NCBI GenBank assembly: GCA_023229465.1
Contig: JALNZE010000005.1
Location: forward strand, 91,389 to 155,388
Direction: 5' to 3'
DNA: 64,000 nucleotides
DNA from: Chitinophagaceae bacterium
GTDB taxonomy: Bacteria > Bacteroidota > Bacteroidia > Chitinophagales > Chitinophagaceae
Positions 28,416 to 35,074 of the stretch are shown piece by piece. The position numbers were made by a program, and so were the translations under genes. Below the pieces are notes generated by a model that did not search any database, was not told the origin of the DNA, and saw only the letters and a program-made list of their open reading frames with translations. Numbering within the stretch: position 1 is the stretch's first letter; every line of letters begins with the position of its first letter.

Positions 28416-29512
28416 TGATATCTAAAGAAAAATTGGCTGTTTTGTATCCACTGAATCGAAACATGATAACGCCTTGGTTTATTCAGTATCCCAATCCCAA
28501 TGGGGGCAAACCTTTAAAAAAATATGGAAAACTTAATCGGTTATCAAATCCTGAAGAACGTCTTCGGGAGGCCGAGGCAATGATTAAGTCAATAAATCAG
28601 TACTTGAGCTCGTTGATCTTCCCTGATGATGATATCCCAAAGTTTTTAGATGATGTAGTTAAGGCAAGATGTATTGGTAAAAGAAAAAAGACCACGTACG
28701 GTTATTATTCTAAGCTTAAAATGTTTGTTCAGTGGTACCGTTTATATTCCGATCGCCGTATAAATGAAATGACCGGGAATAAATTTTTAGCATGGGTGAG
28801 TAAACAACCAGGAATAAATAGCAACACAACAATCAATGGCTATCGCCGACACTTGAAAAGTTTCTTTGAAGATTTAAAGGGCTTTGGTATCGTGTCTATC
28901 AATCCTTTCACCTATACCCGTAAGCTTAGAGAAACGCAAACAACAAATACATGGTTTCGAAAAGAGGTGCAGGTTTTGTTAAAGGAAATGATCATGGAGA
29001 GGGATCTGCAATTATGGATAGTTTGCCAGGTACAGTATTATTGCTTTATCCGTCCTGGTGAAGAAATGAGGGCCTTAAAGGTTTGTGATATTCTTACCGA
29101 TCGTAAGCACTGGAGGTTTCGTGTTGAGGGCACTGATGCAAAGGTTGGCCGGTTTCGATTTGTGCCTATTCCAGATGAACTAAAACTTTTTCTTGAGCCT
29201 TATATCTCTGGGTTTCCTCCACACTATTATCTTTTTGGCCGTGGGCGAATGCCATCAAATCTCCCTCTTGGAGCGAATACGCTTTATAATAGACATAGGG
29301 CTTACCTGCAGGCTCTTGGCCTTCCGGAGGGATATACTTTATATTCCTGGAAAAATACTGGCGCAGTAATGATGTATGGCGCAGGTATTAAACTAAAATA
29401 CATATCTCTATTAATGGGTCACACGAACATCGAGACTACCGATAGATATTTTAAAAGCCTGGGTATTGATGATATTATGGATGAAATTTTACATCAGTAT
29501 CCTATTTTATAG
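28415..29512 (+). CDS. Tyrosine recombinase/phage integrase
   Basis: 365 residues. N-terminal SAM-like core-binding part (~50-170) and C-terminal catalytic part with R in FIRPGEE, the beta-hairpin Lys in AKVGRFRFVPIP, the box-II stretch YSWKNTGAVMMY, GHTNIETTDRYF with the last His and nucleophile Tyr. The usual H-x-x-R is replaced by S-W-K, as in many Bacteroidota phage integrases. ATG at 28,415 is preferred over the TTG at 28,391. It is the only rightward gene of the visible prophage and lies beside the tmRNA attachment site, which it presumably recognises. Confidence 0.92.
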   Translation: MISKEKLAVLYPLNRNMITPWFIQYPNPNGGKPLKKYGKLNRLSNPEERLREAEAMIKSINQYLSSLIFPDDDIPKFLDDVVKARCIGKRKKTTYGYYSKLKMFVQWYRLYSDRRINEMTGNKFLAWVSKQPGINSNTTINGYRRHLKSFFEDLKGFGIVSINPFTYTRKLRETQTTNTWFRKEVQVLLKEMIMERDLQLWIVCQVQYYCFIRPGEEMRALKVCDILTDRKHWRFRVEGTDAKVGRFRFVPIPDELKLFLEPYISGFPPHYYLFGRGRMPSNLPLGANTLYNRHRAYLQALGLPEGYTLYSWKNTGAVMMYGAGIKLKYISLLMGHTNIETTDRYFKSLGIDDIMDEILHQYPIL

Positions 29513-29929
29513 GCCCGGTTATCTGGGCGATAGGTTTCTTTTTTACTTCTTTTAATTGCTTTATTTTTCAAAATGTTTGTATGATTTTATCCTCTAATTT
29601 ATCAATAAAATCAAGTGTTCCCGGCGAAATTTCAATAAATTTTGTCGGGTTACCCGCTATGCGGCACGGCTTGTCCTATCAGCTCCGAGTGCGGACACCT
29701 GATTACTAAGATATATGACAGCCCCCCTTATGCTTAGCTACTGAGCGTCGGGTAGGGCATGTGTCCGGACACGGACTGATGCCCTGCTATGTATTAGACA
29801 AGAATTCTGATTGACTGGAGCTTTAGTGAAGCGTAGCGGAACGTGAGATACAGGCAAGGTGAATTCGCCTGCGTTAGGGATTGAAGCTAAGTACCAGGTA
29901 CTGCGGAAAGCCCGGGCCATCGGCAACGC
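29513..29929. other. 417-bp gap between integrase and terminase with structured sequence
   Basis: Contains a 13-bp hairpin with wobble pairs at 29,620-29,649, the half-site AGTGCGGACAC at 29,688, and the palindrome GTGTCCGGACAC at 29,761. GC content rises sharply from ~29,640. The part from 29,760 to 29,929 (with GCGTTAGGGATTGAAG and GCGGAAAGCCCG) is unlike the coding regions and looks like an RNA or intergenic repeat element. A 62-codon frame here was not accepted. Confidence 0.4.
29620..29649. terminator. Hairpin downstream of integrase and terminase genes
   Basis: CCCGGCGAAATTT and AAATTTTGTCGGG pair over 13 positions (two G-U) around a CAAT loop. It lies between the ends of two convergent genes and may serve as a shared terminator, though neither side has a strong T run. 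Confidence 0.4.
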
Positions 29930-31504
29930 CTATGACATCTTCATATCCATACCTATTGTGTTGTTTATTTGACTCTTTACATCCCATTCGTATAACCCCC
30001 AAAGGATCATATCGAATGCATCGGATCCATGTGTAGAATCCTCTGCTGGGAAGAGGGGATCTTTCTCGGTTCGTTTGTCTTTCTTGGTTGCTCCATTTAC
30101 TATAATTGCAGGTGACTGCTCGATGCTTTTAATAAGTTGATCACACGCACTTTCATTTACTCTCACCGCATCTTCTCCTTTAATCTCCAGCCATTTCTTA
30201 ATGTTCTCATGCTTAATGTCGTGGTCCGGTTGCTCCCCGATAAAATGCTCTACCACGCACCATCCGTTAGCGGAAAACGTATTGATCACAACATCTTTAA
30301 ATGTTGTCTTAATTGGGTTGCGGGGTATTGCCGTCTGGTCATAAATGAAGTGGATTGTCTTATTCTGATGTGATGCATATTTCTTACATAGATCATTAAT
30401 TGCATCCTCTATCCCCAACGGGTGCAATACGTATATGTAGTCGATTACGTTAGTTGTTGTATATACGCTGTCTGGCAGTTGTGTGCGTTGTACGATTGGT
30501 ATCGGACTTATCCTGAAATTATAATCCATTGCGCCAATGATTGGCTCCATCGGGTTATAATCATCAATGCCCTTATACTTGTTCTCCTGGGTAAATGTGG
30601 GATAGAATGTATTCTCAACCTTGTCAGGATCATTGTTAAGGATGGCTATATCGAACTCATACTTTTTGCATGTGCGCTTTTGGGATTTAAAATAGAATTT
30701 TCCAACAACCGCCATATTTTCATAAGGCTTCATGTCGCTGACGTATACCAGATGTTTGCGAATCCGATCGGCTTTCTCCTTATACTGCTCAATTAGCTTT
30801 GTTAGTAAATACTTTTTTGATTTGGATACCTGATTAGATTCTATTTGCGCTTCAAGGTTTATGATCTCATACTGTAGCGTAAGCACAATCTTAACGGCCC
30901 GCTCGTTAACTAACTTTCTTTTGGCCAGCAGCCATTTAATGTTTGGTCCGAACTTATCAGTAAAAAACCATTTACTAAGGTACTCCGGCAGATGGCCAAA
31001 ATCCTCCACTGCTCCACGAAGCGCCGGTATTACTTCAGTATTAATATCGGATTCTTTTAAGAATTTTACTTCATCCCCAATTGCGGCTTGTGCATTGAAG
31101 GCATTAGCTGAACCTTCAACTGCAAGGCTTACCAAACATAAAGCCATCCCGGATGGGAAGCTTATTACTTTCTCAAACCGGTCCAGTGGTACCAATGGTT
31201 TAGTCCAATGATCAGGGGGCCTTTTATATTTAATAAAATCAAGTCCCTCTACCATACCAAGTTTTTCAATGAAGAAATTCATGATATTAGGTATAACACG
31301 ATTCTCCAATCGCTCATACGTATCCGAAAAGATCAGTATCTGACTTCGGGGCATTACTTCGCTTAGTCTTAATATTCTGGGGCCAATACCTCCGCTAGTT
31401 TTCCCTCCGGCACGTGGCCAAAGGCAATAAGTGGTATTGGCATTGACTAGTGTAATTAATGCCTGGCTATCATTTAGGGTTACTTCAACCTGATCAGTAA
31501 TCAT
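29930..31504 (-). CDS. Phage terminase large subunit
   Basis: 524 residues. N-terminal ATPase: Walker A variant RAGGKTS (31-37) and Walker B AAIGDE (D144-E145). C-terminal RNase H-like nuclease: GAMDYN, a central FIYDQT and a final HGSDAFDMILWGLYEW. The enzyme cuts and pumps DNA into the capsid. It overlaps the small subunit gene by 11 nt. It is the last gene of the leftward transcript, unusual since terminase genes normally open the head module. Confidence 0.9.
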   Translation of the reverse strand: MITDQVEVTLNDSQALITLVNANTTYCLWPRAGGKTSGGIGPRILRLSEVMPRSQILIFSDTYERLENRVIPNIMNFFIEKLGMVEGLDFIKYKRPPDHWTKPLVPLDRFEKVISFPSGMALCLVSLAVEGSANAFNAQAAIGDEVKFLKESDINTEVIPALRGAVEDFGHLPEYLSKWFFTDKFGPNIKWLLAKRKLVNERAVKIVLTLQYEIINLEAQIESNQVSKSKKYLLTKLIEQYKEKADRIRKHLVYVSDMKPYENMAVVGKFYFKSQKRTCKKYEFDIAILNNDPDKVENTFYPTFTQENKYKGIDDYNPMEPIIGAMDYNFRISPIPIVQRTQLPDSVYTTTNVIDYIYVLHPLGIEDAINDLCKKYASHQNKTIHFIYDQTAIPRNPIKTTFKDVVINTFSANGWCVVEHFIGEQPDHDIKHENIKKWLEIKGEDAVRVNESACDQLIKSIEQSPAIIVNGATKKDKRTEKDPLFPAEDSTHGSDAFDMILWGLYEWDVKSQINNTIGMDMKMS

Positions 31505-32063
31505 CTTTATCCTCCAGCTTTTTCAAAATATCGTCCGCCTCTATCATTGCATCGTCAACAGAAAACACTTCATCTTCGCTGCCATTAACTACCAGTGTTT
31601 TATTGTTTTGAATAATATTGTACACAATCTTTTTAGGTGATCGTGGTGCATGCTCATCCGGATATTTTTCATAATACTTCTGCAGTATCTTTTCCAGCAG
31701 CGCTGCACCCAATCTATCGTTATCTATATAAGCTTCATTTATCTTTCTCTCGAGGAACTCAATGCGTCTGCCAATGGCATACTTCTTATTTAATGGGGTA
31801 GTGCTACTGAATACGTACTCAGCATTTACAATATCACGGAAGGCAGTATCCCTACTAATTTGGTATTTGCCTCGAATGAAATCTGCAACTTTCTCTCTGC
31901 TGTATTTATTCTCCCTAAGCTTCTCGTCTGCAAAGCGCCAACGGTCCAGTAGTTTTAACTGGATATCGTTCAACTTGGCCATTTCTAAGTCGCCTCCGTT
32001 TTCCAGGAACAATACTATCGCGTCCCTATTTTCAGTATTATATCTCAGTCTCTCCGTTGCCAT
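31494..32063 (-). CDS. Probable terminase small subunit (189 aa)
   Basis: Helical protein; residues ~40-85 (YSREKVADFIRGKYQISRD and following) resemble a helix-turn-helix that would bind the packaging site. The position just before the large subunit, with an 11-nt overlap, fits a small terminase. The C-terminus is acidic (EVFSVDDAMIEADDILKKLE), likely the contact with the large subunit. Family membership is inferred from context. Confidence 0.6.
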   Translation of the reverse strand: MATERLRYNTENRDAIVLFLENGGDLEMAKLNDIQLKLLDRWRFADEKLRENKYSREKVADFIRGKYQISRDTAFRDIVNAEYVFSSTTPLNKKYAIGRRIEFLERKINEAYIDNDRLGAALLEKILQKYYEKYPDEHAPRSPKKIVYNIIQNNKTLVVNGSEDEVFSVDDAMIEADDILKKLEDKDDY

Positions 32064-32343
32064 CTTTCATAATTCGTTTACGTGTTTCATCAAAATATTT
32101 GAGTCCTAACGTTTGTGCCGGCGAGCTTCCGGATCTTGCTAACAGCATTACACTTTCCCTTACGGCCAATTCGCTGCTATAAAAGCCCTTAAAGTATGCT
32201 AATGCTGCGGGGTGATTATCGTCCTGTAGTATTTCAATAAACTTAGCCACCGGATATCCTAAAGCAAAAGCAGATTGCCCTGGCGTAAAAGCTGCGGCAC
32301 CCATCCGCGTTATTTCTTCCAGTTCTTCATCGTTGAATTCCAT
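32038..32343 (-). CDS. Small phage protein before terminase (101 aa)
   Basis: Mostly alpha-helical, acidic N-terminus (MEFNDEELEEITRMG), no known domain recognised. It overlaps both neighbours: its end lies in the start of the small terminase gene and its start overlaps the stop of the PLD-like gene. Tight coupling to packaging genes suggests a role in DNA packaging, without direct evidence. Confidence 0.7.
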   Translation of the reverse strand: MEFNDEELEEITRMGAAAFTPGQSAFALGYPVAKFIEILQDDNHPAALAYFKGFYSSELAVRESVMLLARSGSSPAQTLGLKYFDETRKRIMKDGNGETEI

Positions 32344-32911
32344 CTTCCAAAGCTTTTTTCATCCACTGTAATTGTAGTTCTATTGCCGGTGGGTTAAGGC
32401 TTATTACGCCACACTCATATCTTTTGTTCTCTGTGTAATTGGCACTACCAATTACCGCGATCTCCCATTCTTTATTTTGAATAACAGAAACCTTTGCGTG
32501 TGTATCAACCAATACCATCTGATCAGCTACTGCTTTCATTATCTGTAGGCTCCCAGCCGTACGTACATCGATGCGGTTATCCAGGATGCAGAATAGCTTA
32601 TCAATCATACCATCATTCTTAAGCTGTGCCAATATCCTGGCAGGCTTTTCACTCATAGCATAACTACTCAGATAAACAGTGGCCGGTCCTGTAATATTCA
32701 GGATAGCCAGTAACATTTCATGCATGCTCCAGTCGCCGTTACTTACCCAATAAATAGTTGCATCTTTTTTTATCAACTGTATAACACTAGCCAGTGTGCG
32801 GCTATCACTTACAGCTTCAGTCATAGATCCGCATAATAACCCACCCCCAACTTGCTGGCAGTTATTTTTTTGATCAAACCGCACAAAATCAATTCTTTTC
32901 TTTGTAATCAT
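32327..32911 (-). CDS. Phospholipase D-like phage protein (194 aa)
   Basis: Single HKD-type site near the C-terminus: H138 and K140 in THAKVSVIQ, followed by GSANYTEN (155-162), the pattern of PLD-superfamily nucleases. One motif per chain implies a dimer, as in Nuc/BfiI-type enzymes. It overlaps neighbours by 17 and 23 nt within the packaging gene cluster, so a DNA-processing role in packaging or host DNA degradation is possible. The Asp of HxK(x4)D is not obvious, so activity is uncertain. Confidence 0.65.
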   Translation of the reverse strand: MITKKRIDFVRFDQKNNCQQVGGGLLCGSMTEAVSDSRTLASVIQLIKKDATIYWVSNGDWSMHEMLLAILNITGPATVYLSSYAMSEKPARILAQLKNDGMIDKLFCILDNRIDVRTAGSLQIMKAVADQMVLVDTHAKVSVIQNKEWEIAVIGSANYTENKRYECGVISLNPPAIELQLQWMKKALEDGIQR

Positions 32912-33533
32912 TCCCGGTGGCTTTTTTATACCTGGCTTTCCAGTCTATATGCAACTGGACATAAATGGGTTTGCCCGGGTGGTTGATCATATTATTTTTT
33001 GCCCTGCGGATATTTCTCTTACAGGATTCGATAAATGCGCCCAGGGACACAGGGTCTGTTGGTGTTTTATCCTGCTCCTCCTCTATATCGGGTAGCCTGC
33101 CATGCTTCTCATAGTAGGTGCGCTTATCCCATATGCGCATTACCTGCTGTTCAAGGCTTAAAATTTCATTAGCAAGTTCTTTACATGCCGTCCGTGTTTC
33201 TGTGCTGTTATCCTTACCATAAGCCTGCATTTGGTGTTGTTTAAACACCATCTGCTTATACAAAGGCTTCCATTCCTTCTCAATGGATTTTAATATATCG
33301 GTATCCCCTGCGGGCATTTGCTTTAATACGGACTCCTGAATAGGTTCCGGTGGCCTTTTCCTGGTATCGCAGATAGCCTGCAGTCCCTGCTCCATTTTTT
33401 GTTTGGTAAATGGGGTTTCTCCTATGGAATCAAATAGGTTTTTCAAGCCGTTATCATCGCCATAAAGGTTGTATAGGTGTAGGCCTACGGTAAAATTTCG
33501 GTGTCCGTTCAGCCAGTTCTTTATGAGTTGCAT
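32889..33533 (-). CDS. Unknown phage protein (214 aa)
   Basis: No family recognised. Charged, helical; central region (SIEKEWKPLYKQMVFKQHQ and on to ~130) looks like a coiled coil, and the C-terminus is strongly basic (KARYKKATGNDYKEKN). It is preceded by the 22-bp palindrome and one copy of the ACTGTCCTTT motif, so it may start a transcript that continues through the terminase genes. Confidence 0.7.
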   Translation of the reverse strand: MQLIKNWLNGHRNFTVGLHLYNLYGDDNGLKNLFDSIGETPFTKQKMEQGLQAICDTRKRPPEPIQESVLKQMPAGDTDILKSIEKEWKPLYKQMVFKQHQMQAYGKDNSTETRTACKELANEILSLEQQVMRIWDKRTYYEKHGRLPDIEEEQDKTPTDPVSLGAFIESCKRNIRRAKNNMINHPGKPIYVQLHIDWKARYKKATGNDYKEKN

Positions 33534-33541
33534 AAAACAAA

Positions 33542-33563
33542 AGTGCGGACACGTGTCCGCACT
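33542..33563. promoter_or_regulatory. 22-bp perfect palindrome
   Basis: AGTGCGGACAC followed directly by its reverse complement, 9 bp upstream of the next start codon. A likely dimer-binding operator. The same half-site occurs at 29,688, and a related palindrome at 29,761. Confidence 0.55.
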
Positions 33564-33565
33564 CG

Positions 33566-33575
33566 AAAGGACAGT
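33566..33575 (-). promoter_or_regulatory. ACTGTCCTTT intergenic motif, copy 1
   Basis: Minus-strand ACTGTCCTTT, 11 nt after the stop of the 76-aa gene and 32 nt before the next ATG. One of five copies found only in gaps between phage genes. Confidence 0.5.
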
Positions 33576-33586
33576 AGCCCTTATTG

Positions 33587-33817
33587 CTATTTAACGCATA
33601 GCCACTTAAATTCATCCCCTTCCAGCTCGTACTCATAGTGCATATCCCTAAGCAGATTATGCAGTTCTGTTAGCGGTATCTCAACACCTGTATGTTTTAA
33701 GATAATCTGCTGTATTTCCTTGCTGGTAAACAGGTCGGTGGCCTTATCTGTTTTGGCAGGGTCGTATTTAAGACTAAAAACGGTAAGCGCCTGGTAAGCT
33801 TCTGAATCTTTACTCAT
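33587..33817 (-). CDS. Small phage protein (76 aa)
   Basis: Unknown. Sequence MSKDSEAYQALTVFSLKYD... ends in YELEGDEFKWLCVK; probably an alpha/beta or winged-helix-like small fold (LTSKEIQQIILKHTG could be a helix-turn-helix). It overlaps the preceding 178-aa gene by 8 nt, so the pair are coupled. Confidence 0.65.
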   Translation of the reverse strand: MSKDSEAYQALTVFSLKYDPAKTDKATDLFTSKEIQQIILKHTGVEIPLTELHNLLRDMHYEYELEGDEFKWLCVK

Positions 33818-34346
33818 GACTGGCCTCCTTTTGATTGCCGGTAATAAACACCCAATCGTGTTTAAACCGGTCCTTTAGACTAAGATGGTCCACCGGGGTA
33901 AGTAGCAGGTGATCTTCCAGCCAAATATCCAAAGTATCCATGGCTTTGCTTATACGGTAAAGTGCATCATTAACATGGATGGGTAGTTCCATTTCTTTTG
34001 TAAGATATAGCTCTCCTGGTACGTTGTTGGCCAGGTAAATGGAGCTGGCACAGCTTTGGGCAGTAATCCAGCCAATCATGCGCAAATGGGTTAATGTTTC
34101 CATTTGGTAAGCGGGGTTGCCCAATAAAACATGGTGATGCGCTATGGGCTGCCGGTACTGGTTCAGCATTAGTACCATAAGGCCTACTTCAATATCAATG
34201 GTTTCTGCCCAAACGGAGCGCATGTAATGTGCGGCAGATGCTGCATCATCAACAGTTTGTACGGGACTTGGTAAATCGTACACCAACTTAAAGTGTGGGT
34301 ACTGGGGGTGCGGCCGTGTAGCCTGCAGTTGGACTTGTCTTTGCAT
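33810..34346 (-). CDS. Phage JAB/RadC-like protein (178 aa)
   Basis: Residues ~35-130 resemble the RadC/JAB-domain proteins of Bacteroidota mobile elements: MRSVWAETIDIEVGLMVLML, then QPIAHHHVLLGN and a later segment where RadC has its metal ligands; here the canonical HxH(x)7SxxD is degenerate (SCASSIYLANN), so metal activity is doubtful. It begins MQRQVQL; its start codon overlaps a copy of a 12-bp motif also found in the long inverted repeat upstream. Confidence 0.5.
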   Translation of the reverse strand: MQRQVQLQATRPHPQYPHFKLVYDLPSPVQTVDDAASAAHYMRSVWAETIDIEVGLMVLMLNQYRQPIAHHHVLLGNPAYQMETLTHLRMIGWITAQSCASSIYLANNVPGELYLTKEMELPIHVNDALYRISKAMDTLDIWLEDHLLLTPVDHLSLKDRFKHDWVFITGNQKEASHE

Positions 34347-34369
34347 AACAGAAATTTAAAATGCCGGAG

Positions 34370-34483
34370 GTGCAAAGACAAGACACCACGAGGGTGAGTT
34401 GAATTGGAGGCCTTACGGACACTCCCCTCCGGGTATTTTTAATAAAATGGTTAATTTGGAACATGCGGTGTTTGTCTTTGCAC
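34370..34483 (-). ncRNA. Structured leader or small RNA bounded by 17-bp inverted repeat
   Basis: GTGCAAAGACAA-ACACC arms (34,370-34,387 and 34,467-34,483) pair perfectly apart from one bulged base, enclosing ~80 nt with an inner GGAGGGGAGTGTCC/GGCCTCC hairpin. It lies in the only sizeable gap of this part, between the DUF4468-like gene and the 178-aa gene. Could be a 5' leader, a small RNA or a pair of operators. Confidence 0.45.
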
Positions 34484-34485
34484 TG

Positions 34486-34506
34486 CTAAAATAGACAATA
34501 TTTTAG
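34486..34506 (-). terminator. Weak hairpin at end of DUF4468-like gene
   Basis: CTAAAAT and ATTTTAG, 7 nt apart, overlapping the stop codon of the gene at 34,503. Confidence 0.35.
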
Positions 34507-35051
34507 AAATCACTGTTTTTTTGAGAATTCATTCTGTTTTTTAAGAGTTCGATCACAGATGTTATTTCTATACGGGCCTGTTCTTTTACCTGCTGCCAGG
34601 TAGATTTCGTAAATCCGTTCCCCTTTTCTGACTCTAATGCGCCTCCATCTCTCATACCATACGGTTCCCCTTTATGATAGAGGTCTGTTATTATGTATCG
34701 ATACCTACCCGGTTTACATTGAATGGTAAATTGGTAAATGGTATAACCCCACGGATCGTTTACAAGAAAAGATTTTACACGGTTTTTTATGATCGGTTTT
34801 ATCAAAATCGTTTTACTCACATCATCCTGGAGATCAGTAACAGCCTTTGCGCTTTTGAAAATATCCGAAACAAAAAACCTGGCTCTGCTGTAAAGTTCTG
34901 TATCGGACGCTCCTTTAACCTGTATTACCTCTGTGAACGTGTATTTGTGGGTAGTAGAATCAATTGGTAGCTCATTTTTTGTTTGTTGAGATTGAGCGGA
35001 AACGGCGATTGATAAAGATGCTAATAGAAAAAGGGAAATAAACTGGTTCAT
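34503..35051 (-). CDS. Secreted DUF4468-like protein (182 aa)
   Basis: Signal peptide MNQFISLFLLASLSIAVSAQ, then a domain (residues ~40-165) matching the DUF4468/TBP-like form: YTFTEVIQVKGASDTELYSRAR, FFVSDIF, KPIIKNR, YQFTIQCKPGRYRYIITDLYH. These are host-type periplasmic or lipoprotein-like proteins of Bacteroidota. Its presence inside the phage late region is odd and points to a moron gene or a role in the host envelope. It stands 23 nt after the baseplate-like gene. Confidence 0.75.
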   Translation of the reverse strand: MNQFISLFLLASLSIAVSAQSQQTKNELPIDSTTHKYTFTEVIQVKGASDTELYSRARFFVSDIFKSAKAVTDLQDDVSKTILIKPIIKNRVKSFLVNDPWGYTIYQFTIQCKPGRYRYIITDLYHKGEPYGMRDGGALESEKGNGFTKSTWQQVKEQARIEITSVIELLKNRMNSQKNSDF

Positions 35052-35074
35052 ATATTTTATTTTCCACTAATATA

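Noticed and set aside
29738..29926. 62-codon minus-strand ORF between integrase and terminase
   Set aside because: Lies in structured GC-rich non-coding sequence with palindromes; no protein family and no neighbour coupling.
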